This document shows, one piece after another, positions 1 through 6,010 of a stretch of 10,634 nucleotides of DNA. Each line of letters begins with the position of its first letter. Position 1 is the first letter of the stretch. The notes beneath the pieces were generated by a model. The model had not been told where the DNA came from and searched no databases. It saw only the letters and a list, made by a program, of their open reading frames with translations. A program made the position numbers and the translations under genes. Origin of the DNA: BOG-1184 sp964651515 (GTDB lineage: Bacteria; Fibrobacterota; Chitinivibrionia; Chitinivibrionales; Chitinispirillaceae); assembly GCA_964651515.1 (NCBI GenBank), contig CAZYYB010000104.1, forward strand, positions 1 through 10,634, written 5' to 3'.

Positions 1-1039
1 GGAAGGCATCATCGGTCTTCATGACGAATTCTTTGAGCGAATAGGAACGATCCTGCTGTTTCCCGTAGGTCTTTTTCCATTCGGTTTCGTAGCGGGCAAG
101 CGAACGGTAGTCGATCGAACCGTCCGGGGCGAAACTTTCCGCCGCAACGGTCCCGGCAAGCGTGCCCGCGAAAAGCGAGTAATGGATCCCGGCGCCGGAA
201 ATGCTGTTTACCTGCCTCGCCGCATCGCCCGCGAGCATGGCGCCGTCGCGGACCAGCGGCCGCACCCATTTACCAACCGGTACTCCTCCGCAATGCAGGT
301 CGCGGAGGTGCGCGCCGGGAAGTTCCCGGTCGATGAATCGTTCGAGGCACTCCTTTGCCCTGCCGGGACCGCTTCGCGTTCCGATGATGCCGAGACCGAC
401 GTTGGCGTCTCCCTTGCCGCGCGGAAAGATCCAGGCATAGCCGCCCGGCGCGACGGCGGTGCCGGTGAAGAAAATGCAGGTGTCCCGGTCGATAAGTGGC
501 GAGCTCACCCTGCAGAAGGCGCAGCTTTCCACATCGCCGGGCGCAAGCGCGGTGTTCCATCCGAGCGACCGGGCGAGGCGGGACTCCACGCCGTCGGCGA
601 TAATCACGCAGGAGGCGTTGAAGGTACGGTCCGGCGATCGGCATTCGTACGTATGGTCGGCGGTGCGGCGCACCTCGGTGACCGGCGTCGACAGGAGGAG
701 ATCGGCTCCCGCCTGCGCTGCCTCGTCGGCGAGCGCGCCGTCCATGAGCGCCCGGTCGAGGATGTAACTTTCGTCAATATTCCCGATGGTAACCTTTATT
801 CCCGACGGCGAGACCATCACCGATTGCCGGATTCTATTCAGGGTCCATTCGAGCCGGTTGCCCGCATGCCGGACGAAGCTGTGGTACCCGATTCCCTCGC
901 CGCAACGAACCGGCACGCCGACCTTTGCGTTACGGTCGACCAGGCAGACCGAGCGACCGAGCTTCGCCGCCTGCAACGCCGCGGACGATCCGGCCGGACC
1001 GGCGCCGAGAACCGCTATGTCATAATGGGCTTTTATCAT
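1..1039 (-). CDS. Geranylgeranyl reductase family FAD-dependent oxidoreductase (partial, C-terminus off left edge)
   Basis: 346 residues are visible; the frame is still open at the left edge, so the C-terminus is missing. The N-terminus carries a Rossmann FAD-binding motif (GAGPAG, residues 12-17, after a hydrophobic beta strand), with an acidic D35 ending the second strand. Other family marks are a PVRCGEG segment (43-49), as in archaeal digeranylgeranylglycerophospholipid reductases, a GGYAWIFP...NVGLG motif (199-217) and a second FAD-contacting GD (271-272) followed by SGAGIHYSLFAG. Family members use reduced flavin to saturate prenyl double bonds on menaquinone tails, geranylgeranyl groups or archaeal-type lipids; the substrate cannot be read from sequence. 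The start is the ATG at 1039, 42 nt after the ferredoxin stop, with only a weak purine-rich ribosome site. Flavodoxin and ferredoxin genes just upstream suggest the electron source. Other FAD monooxygenase-like families are less likely because of the WIFP and RCGEG motifs. Confidence 0.88.
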   Translation of the reverse strand, partial: MIKAHYDIAVLGAGPAGSSAALQAAKLGRSVCLVDRNAKVGVPVRCGEGIGYHSFVRHAGNRLEWTLNRIRQSVMVSPSGIKVTIGNIDESYILDRALMDGALADEAAQAGADLLLSTPVTEVRRTADHTYECRSPDRTFNASCVIIADGVESRLARSLGWNTALAPGDVESCAFCRVSSPLIDRDTCIFFTGTAVAPGGYAWIFPRGKGDANVGLGIIGTRSGPGRAKECLERFIDRELPGAHLRDLHCGGVPVGKWVRPLVRDGAMLAGDAARQVNSISGAGIHYSLFAGTLAGTVAAESFAPDGSIDYRSLARYETEWKKTYGKQQDRSYSLKEFVMKTDDAF

Positions 1040-1081
1040 GTCTTTTACTCTGTGAGGCATTATCGCTGCATGGCGGTTTCA

Positions 1082-1288
1082 CTATGGTGCGGTGATTGCC
1101 GGGGAGCTCAGGGGTCGGTCCAGGCGGAGTGCGGCGAAGGGGCAGATATTCACGCAGGCGGAGCAGCCGATACACAACGCTTCATCGATGTTCAAGCTAT
1201 CGCACAGCAGGAGTATCGCGTTCGCCGCACAGACGCTGATGCAGGTCCCGCACCGATCGCATTTGGATTGGTCGACTGTTGCCTTCAC
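1082..1288 (-). CDS. Small 2[4Fe-4S] ferredoxin
   Basis: This is a 68-residue bacterial-type ferredoxin with two cluster motifs: CxxCxxCxxxC starting KCDRCGTC, and a second, CIGCSACVNICP. The first motif lacks the proline that usually follows its last cysteine (it reads CAAN); the second has it. The frame can be opened to a TTG at 1330 (82 aa), but that start has no ribosome site. The GTG at 1288 has GGGAGGG about 11 nt upstream and gives an N-terminus (MKATVDQSKC) typical of the family, so it is preferred. The protein should be a cytoplasmic low-potential electron carrier. It lies between a flavodoxin and a geranylgeranyl-reductase-like enzyme on the same strand, which suggests it passes electrons to that reductase. 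This partner role is inferred from position. Confidence 0.9.
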   Translation of the reverse strand: MKATVDQSKCDRCGTCISVCAANAILLLCDSLNIDEALCIGCSACVNICPFAALRLDRPLSSPAITAP

Positions 1289-1379
1289 GCTGAAAAATCC
1301 CTCCCAGAGCCGGGGTTTGCCGCTCTCCAAAAATAACTCAGGCGGGGAGGGGTCGCTGAGGAAATCCGGGGATCCGGCA

Positions 1380-1880
1380 CTAATCCCGTACGATGTCGCT
1401 CAGCCGGGCCGCGATCCTTTCGACGGCCGCGTCAAGTCGCTTCCGGTTAAAGCCGAACAGGTAGCGCACCATCTCACCCCGCAACACCTCGGCGTCGCAT
1501 GCTTCGAGTTTTCTGGTGATTGCGTACAGGGCGCGGGTAGCTCCCAGGGCCTTCCAGGGGAGCCCCATGGTGACAAATCCGAGCGTTTTCTTATGTTTCA
1601 GGATGCCCGGACCGATGCTTGAAAGGTACCGCATGACGACCGGGGAGGCCTTGAACGCCCATACCGGGCCGCCGACAAGAACCGCATCGAACTGCGCGAG
1701 CTCTCCGTCGTCGGGGGCATTGCTGATCTTGAAGCGGCGGGAACCCGGCCGGGAGAGGCCGCTGGTCATGAGAAGGACCGTATCCACCTCGTGGCCCCGC
1801 TCGCTTAATTTTGCGGCAATAGCTTTTGCAAATGCGGCGGTATGGCCGGATTGCGAATGGACGATGATGCCGATTTTCAT
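1380..1880 (-). CDS. Flavodoxin-domain protein
   Basis: The 166-residue protein has a flavodoxin-like fold. It opens with MKIGIIVHSQSGHT, in which residues 9-14 (SQSGHT) form the FMN phosphate-binding loop. A second FMN-contacting segment, VLVGGPVWAF, lies at residues 68-76, and a third strand, GFVTMGLPW, at 101-109. Length matches single-domain flavodoxins. It should bind FMN and act as a soluble electron carrier or a small NAD(P)H-quinone-type flavoprotein. The ATG at 1880 is preceded by GGAAGG about 10 nt upstream. It follows the M16 gene by 32 nt and precedes the ferredoxin by 91 nt. A flavodoxin beside a ferredoxin resembles the fused flavodoxin-ferredoxin proteins known elsewhere, here as two separate genes. 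The specific partner is inferred. Confidence 0.88.
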   Translation of the reverse strand: MKIGIIVHSQSGHTAAFAKAIAAKLSERGHEVDTVLLMTSGLSRPGSRRFKISNAPDDGELAQFDAVLVGGPVWAFKASPVVMRYLSSIGPGILKHKKTLGFVTMGLPWKALGATRALYAITRKLEACDAEVLRGEMVRYLFGFNRKRLDAAVERIAARLSDIVRD

Positions 1881-1912
1881 GACGAGCGCGCCTTCCGCGA
1901 GTGCCCGATCTG

Positions 1913-3376
1913 TTAAGGAAGGAGAGGGATGGATTCGGGCGCGATAACCTTGCGGGGCGATAATTTTTCGAACTCGAACCCCTCGACGGTACCATGGGCC
2001 CGCAGCGCGGCGGTATCGCCGACGACGGTGAAGGTGAACGCCGCCGGATTCATGTATTTCCCCACCACACGGGTCACGTCGTCTTTCGTGATGGCCTGCA
2101 GGTCACCGGCATACTTTTGAAAGTGAAGCGGCGACCGTCCGTAATACTCGTTCCATCCGTAGGTGGCCACGATATCGAACGGCGAACGGAAGGTCGACGG
2201 CAGCCCCCCGACAAGAGTCTCCTTTGCGTGCTCCAGCTCCGCATCGGTAATGCCGTTGGCGCGGAGTTCGCGGATCACTTCGAGCGACAGCGCCGTGGCC
2301 TGGCCGAAGGTTTCACTCTTGGTAAAAAAGTCGATGTACCAGGTTCCCGGATAGGTGTAGTTCGATTCGGCGTTCGCATGGATAGAGTAGGTCAATCCGG
2401 CATTGGAACGCACCCGCATGCCGAGGCGCGAGGTAAACCCGCCGCCGCCCAGGATGAAATTGGCGATGGAAGCCGCATAGTAGTCCGAATCGGGCCGCTT
2501 GAAGAGCGGGACGCCGAACCGGACATAGGCCTGGGTGATCGGTTTGTGTATGACCAGACATTTTTCGGAGGGGCCGGCGAGGATTTTCGGGAAGGCGGTA
2601 TCGCCGACCGGGCCGGCCGGCGGGAACAGCTTTTCCAGGCGCTCGATCATTGCGGGGCGGTCGAACTTCCCGGCGACGGAGAAAATGCAATTACCGGTGG
2701 AGATGGCCCGCCGATGGAGATCGACCAGGAGATTCCGATCGATCCGCCGGATGGATTGCTCGGTCGGAAGCCGTGATGCGGGGGTAGCGGCATACATGGC
2801 TTTCTGATAGGCCGCATCGAGCGTGGGCCCTGGATTGTCGAACCGGTGGCTGAGATCCTCGATGACGATCTTCTTCTCCCGTTCAAGTTCCTTCTTATCA
2901 AATATGGGGTCGAAGAGTATCTGCTTGATTACGGTAAAGGCGGTGTCGGCGTAATCGGAGAGGAATGAGGCGCTGAATTCGACCATATCCTCGCCGGAGG
3001 AGACGTTGATACGCAGCGCATAACGATCGACAACGGCGTCGATGGAATCGGGCGGATAGGCTTTGGTGCCGCCATTTTTCATCAGTTTGCCCAGAAGCGA
3101 ACACGCGCCTTCCCTGCCGGAGGGGTCCTTGAGCGCTCCCCAGCGAAAGTAAGCGACTACCTGGATGAGCGGAAGCTGCGAATCCGTTGCGATATACGCC
3201 CTGAGTCCGTTCGAGAGCGTTTCCCGATAGGGACCGCCGAGCGGCACGGTCCAGTTGAGCGGGCCGTAGACGATTTCCGACGGGTGCGACGGGAGCCCGT
3301 TTTCATCGGCGGGCGAGCAATAGACGGCTAAAGCCGACGACAGCAAAACGATGATTGAAAATGCAATAAGGCGCAT
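1913..3376 (-). CDS. M16 family peptidase-like subunit lacking the zinc motif (R/Y subunit)
   Basis: The 487-residue protein has two M16 (pitrilysin/insulinase-type) halves and an N-terminal hydrophobic signal (about residues 1-20) implying export to the periplasm. The catalytic HxxEH is absent: the aligned stretch GACSLLGKLMKNGGT places S93, G96 and K97 where H, E and H should be. The second half keeps the substrate-side motif, GGGGFTSRLGMRVRSNAGLTYS, with R323 and Y330 at the expected seven-residue spacing. This is the pattern of the non-catalytic partner in heterodimeric bacterial M16 peptidases and of mitochondrial processing peptidase. The ATG at 3376 lies 10 nt after the upstream M16 stop, with AGGA about 9 nt before it, so the two are almost certainly co-transcribed and made in matching amounts. 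A cysteine at residue 20 is not in a good lipobox (AVYC), so a lipoprotein is doubtful. Confidence 0.92.
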   Translation of the reverse strand: MRLIAFSIIVLLSSALAVYCSPADENGLPSHPSEIVYGPLNWTVPLGGPYRETLSNGLRAYIATDSQLPLIQVVAYFRWGALKDPSGREGACSLLGKLMKNGGTKAYPPDSIDAVVDRYALRINVSSGEDMVEFSASFLSDYADTAFTVIKQILFDPIFDKKELEREKKIVIEDLSHRFDNPGPTLDAAYQKAMYAATPASRLPTEQSIRRIDRNLLVDLHRRAISTGNCIFSVAGKFDRPAMIERLEKLFPPAGPVGDTAFPKILAGPSEKCLVIHKPITQAYVRFGVPLFKRPDSDYYAASIANFILGGGGFTSRLGMRVRSNAGLTYSIHANAESNYTYPGTWYIDFFTKSETFGQATALSLEVIRELRANGITDAELEHAKETLVGGLPSTFRSPFDIVATYGWNEYYGRSPLHFQKYAGDLQAITKDDVTRVVGKYMNPAAFTFTVVGDTAALRAHGTVEGFEFEKLSPRKVIAPESIPLLP

Positions 3377-3386
3377 GGTTGTTTTC

Positions 3387-4907
3387 CTAGTGCAGCTGCT
3401 CGGTCGAAGGGGTAAAACCGCCGGGAGGGGGAGGCATCGCGCCCGGCGGCGGCAGGAGAAGGCCGATGGTCATGAATGCCGGATCGAGATATTTTTTTGC
3501 CACGGCGGGAATTTCTCCCGGTTTTACCTCTGCAATACTGTCGGGGTAGGTCAGCATATCCTTCCAGTTCCCCAGCCGTTCAAAAAAAGCGAGGCGGTCC
3601 GATAATCCTTCGAGGGACTTCAGATCCGAAACGAACGACATCCTGATTTCGTTACTCACGCGACGCATCTCCGCATCGGTCGGCGGAACCGCGTCGATCC
3701 GTGCGAGTTCTTCGCGGATGATTTTTTCGACCCTGGCCGGATCGGTGCCGGTTTTCAGGTCGGCGGAAATCTGGAAGCAGCCGTCAAAGAGGCGCAGGTC
3801 ATTCGAAACGTCCACCGAGGTGCAGAGCCCCTCGATGTCGACCAGGCGCCGGTAGAGCCTTCCGCTGCGCCCCGACAGGATGCCTTCGATGACATCGAGC
3901 CGGTAAAGGTCGGGATTCGGAAAACCGGGAGTATGGAACAGCATGTCGAGGTGCGGCGCGGCCTGATCATACACGGTATAGCGTGTTTCGCCGATGGGAG
4001 CCGGTTCCCGGGTGATGGGCTCCTCCTTGGGCTGCGGCGCGCGCGGGATCGATCCGAAGTAGCGCGCCACATCCTTTTTCGCCTTGACCGTATCGATGTT
4101 GCCGACGAGGATGATCACCGCATTATCCGGCGTGTAAAACTTATGGATGTGCTGCTCCAGTTTGGCGCGGGTATAGCCGCGGATATCCGACGGCCAGCCG
4201 ATGGTGGGGATCCGGTACGGACTCGCAATATCGAAGAGCGCATTGAGCCGTTCCCAGTACCTGCCGTCGGGTCTGTTGTCTATGCGCATCCGTCGCTCCT
4301 CCATGACGACGTCACGTTCACTCGTAAATTCCCGCAGGACGGGGTCTTTCATGCGGTCGGATTCGATCCAGTCGAACAGCTCGACCTTGTTGCGGGGGAG
4401 GGTGACGATATAGGCGGTCATATTGTCGGCGGTCCAGGCATTGAGCCCGGTTCCGCCGTTATTCTGGTAGAGCTCCCAGATTTCGTCTTTCTTGATGTAT
4501 TTTCTCTGCTTATCAAGGGTTTCGGTGATCTGGCGCCGATAGAGCTGCGATACGGAATCGGGATGACCCACGGCCTGCTCGCGGTTATAGGCCAGCCGGT
4601 CGAGCGAATCGATGGCATCCATATAGGGAATCTCTTTTTCGTAATCGGTGGTACCCAGGTGCCTGGTGCCTTTGAACATCATATGCTCGAACATGTGGGA
4701 AAGCCCGGTGTACCCCGAGGACTCGTACATCGACCCGACAAAGTAATAGACCCGGCACGAAACAACGGCCACATTGGTATCGGGAACCATGATGAGGCGG
4801 AGTCCGTTATCGAGGGTCGAATAGCTAACCGGCAGGTTTATCTCCGCGGCATTGGCGGACAGTCCGAGGAAAAGAAACGACAGCAGTAATCGTGCGGCGA
4901 CATCCAT
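3387..4907 (-). CDS. Zinc-dependent M16 family peptidase (HxxEH catalytic subunit)
   Basis: The 506-residue exported protein has a signal peptide (residues 1 to about 20, ending SANA). The inverted zinc motif HMFEH lies at 71-75 inside GLSHMFEHMMFKGT: H71 and H75 bind zinc and E74 is the catalytic base. The third ligand is probably a glutamate in SERDVVMEE (196-204). That is roughly 120-130 residues from H75 instead of the usual 75 or so, so an insertion of about 45-50 residues (roughly 85-150, charged and helical-looking) sits between them. The second half has lost the Arg/Tyr pair: LVDIEGLCTS places L355 and C362 where the next gene has R323 and Y330. It therefore probably needs that protein to complete its active site. 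The tail is proline-rich (485-497). The ATG at 4907 has a strong AAGGAGGAG ribosome site 9 nt upstream, and it is the first gene of the minus-strand run. Confidence 0.95.
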   Translation of the reverse strand: MDVAARLLLSFLFLGLSANAAEINLPVSYSTLDNGLRLIMVPDTNVAVVSCRVYYFVGSMYESSGYTGLSHMFEHMMFKGTRHLGTTDYEKEIPYMDAIDSLDRLAYNREQAVGHPDSVSQLYRRQITETLDKQRKYIKKDEIWELYQNNGGTGLNAWTADNMTAYIVTLPRNKVELFDWIESDRMKDPVLREFTSERDVVMEERRMRIDNRPDGRYWERLNALFDIASPYRIPTIGWPSDIRGYTRAKLEQHIHKFYTPDNAVIILVGNIDTVKAKKDVARYFGSIPRAPQPKEEPITREPAPIGETRYTVYDQAAPHLDMLFHTPGFPNPDLYRLDVIEGILSGRSGRLYRRLVDIEGLCTSVDVSNDLRLFDGCFQISADLKTGTDPARVEKIIREELARIDAVPPTDAEMRRVSNEIRMSFVSDLKSLEGLSDRLAFFERLGNWKDMLTYPDSIAEVKPGEIPAVAKKYLDPAFMTIGLLLPPPGAMPPPPGGFTPSTEQLH

Positions 4908-4969
4908 GCGATCAGGCTCCTCCTTAAATGCTCGAAATTGTATATAGCGTAAAATAAATTATGCAGATT

Positions 4970-4997
4970 CCAACCGTGAACTTTCGGACACGGTTGG
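4970..4997. promoter_or_regulatory. Perfect 9-bp inverted repeat, possible operator
   Basis: CCAACCGTG (4970-4978) and CACGGTTGG (4989-4997) are exact reverse complements separated by 10 nt. The element ends 63 nt upstream of the M16 start codon and lies about where an operator or upstream activator site would be. It has no T-run on either side, so it does not look like an intrinsic terminator. Whether it binds a protein or folds as RNA cannot be decided from one copy. Confidence 0.45.
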
Positions 4998-5016
4998 TTA
5001 AGGACAGGGGTGCGGT

Positions 5017-5072
5017 CTCCCGGCCGGGAATCCGTTTCCTGCCCGATTGATGCATCGGCGCCGCGCCGGGAG
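5017..5072 (+). other. Possible folded leader segment upstream of the phosphoesterase
   Basis: CTCCCGGC (5017-5024) pairs exactly with GCCGGGAG (5065-5072), and CCGAT (5043-5047) pairs with ATCGG (5054-5058) inside it, giving a nested hairpin. The left arm also lies in a 12-bp palindrome (TCCCGGCCGGGA, 5018-5029) that would compete. The segment ends about 190 nt before the phosphoesterase start. GC-rich DNA makes chance pairing likely, so this is only a candidate. Confidence 0.2.
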
Positions 5073-5260
5073 TCTAATGCGATAAATGCAGAGAAGCGGA
5101 CGCACCATGAAACCGGATAATCCTATCTCATTTATTAACAGCGGCTTGAACCGGTGATGCCGGGAAATAGCAATAAGTATCCCCCTGAAATCGCAATTTT
5201 TAGTATTTCTAGCAATAGAGGATGACGGTTTTTCTTGAAACGGCATAAAGGAACAGGGCA

Positions 5261-5995
5261 GTGAGGTTATTTATCATCTCCGATCTTCACCTGGGCGACG
5301 GACGTTCGCTCTGTACCTTCGGATGGCGCCAGGATGCCTTCATTGAAACAATGGAGGCGATCAGGGAGGAGCACGGCGTCGACCGGGTTATCCTCAATGG
5401 CGACGTATTCGATCTTTATAAATCAAAGTACCGGAATATTGCGAACCACAACCGTAAAATAGTCGACTATCTTGCCGATATCGATGCGGTATTTATTAAA
5501 GGGAATCACGACCGGGCCTTCCGGCAGGGGCGCGAGTTCTGCACCATTGTAAACAGCAGGGGTGAAAAAATCCATATAGAACACGGGCATCGAGCCGATG
5601 TGCTCAACGGGACCACGCTCGGGCGGGGGCTGGGGCATGTTTTCTTTCACCTTTTGCGGGGCGCGTCACGGTTTTCGCGGCCATGCGCATGGTACGTGGG
5701 TTATGTCCATCGAATGGAGGAACGCAAGGACCGCAGAACCCGTAACTCGAAGCACCATTTCCGGTATGCGACGAAACTGCTGCGGACAAACGATGTCGTG
5801 GTGCTCGGCCATACCCATAAAATCGAGGCCCGCCAGGCAGAGACGCTCAATGGCCGCAAGCGGTACTTCAATTCGGGCTCATGCTCGCTCGGCAGGATGC
5901 AGGGGATCATCCTCGACACCGAAACGCTCGAATACATCGCTATCCGGTTATGGAGCTCCGGCCGCTTTTTCGATCGTAACCGACAAGCGGCCTAG
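5261..5995 (+). CDS. Calcineurin-like metallophosphoesterase, LpxH-like
   Basis: The 244-residue protein contains the full set of dimetal phosphoesterase motifs in order: D8-x-H10 (SDLHLGD), GDVFD (47-51), GNHD (81-84), HGH (108-110) and GHTH (183-186). Length and motif order resemble UDP-2,3-diacylglucosamine pyrophosphatase (LpxH, about 240 aa) of lipid A synthesis. However, E. coli LpxH has GNRD and GDLFE where this protein has GNHD and GDVFD, so another phosphoester substrate is possible. There is no signal peptide, so it is cytoplasmic, perhaps membrane-associated through the basic, aromatic region at about 123-160. Translation starts at GTG 5261, with AAGGA 8 nt upstream; the protein begins directly with the first beta strand (MRLFIISD). 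It converges on the GH105 gene with only 15 nt between stops and has no same-strand neighbour to indicate a pathway. Confidence 0.88.
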   Translation: MRLFIISDLHLGDGRSLCTFGWRQDAFIETMEAIREEHGVDRVILNGDVFDLYKSKYRNIANHNRKIVDYLADIDAVFIKGNHDRAFRQGREFCTIVNSRGEKIHIEHGHRADVLNGTTLGRGLGHVFFHLLRGASRFSRPCAWYVGYVHRMEERKDRRTRNSKHHFRYATKLLRTNDVVVLGHTHKIEARQAETLNGRKRYFNSGSCSLGRMQGIILDTETLEYIAIRLWSSGRFFDRNRQAA

Positions 5996-6010
5996 AGCCC
6001 GCACTCCTGT

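Larger units (their letters stand above)
4908..5260. other. Divergent intergenic region, no convincing gene
   Basis: These 353 nt separate the minus-strand M16 run from the plus-strand phosphoesterase and must hold both promoters. Near the M16 end the DNA is AT-rich (about 4930-4965), with TATATA-like sequence on the minus strand but no good -35 at normal spacing. On the plus strand TTGAAC (5144-5149) lies 17 nt before AGCAAT, a weak promoter candidate. A perfect inverted repeat (4970-4997) and a possible folded segment (5017-5072) are listed separately. Possible coding frames here, including an 82-codon minus frame and a 16-codon plus frame at 5107, have no ribosome site or recognisable protein features. 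Confidence 0.6.

Noticed and set aside
182..1336. 384-codon plus-strand open frame
   Set aside because: It lies opposite the reductase and ferredoxin genes, both supported by cofactor motifs, and crosses their intergenic gap; the translation has no recognisable domain.
3933..4889. 318-codon plus-strand open frame
   Set aside because: It is antisense to the M16 catalytic subunit, whose signal peptide, HxxEH and ribosome site are clear.
5107..5157. 16-codon plus-strand frame before the phosphoesterase
   Set aside because: No Shine-Dalgarno sequence and no feature of a leader peptide such as runs of one amino acid.
4998..5246. 82-codon minus-strand frame in the divergent intergenic region
   Set aside because: No ribosome site, no hydrophobic or domain pattern, and it would fill the region where both promoters must lie.
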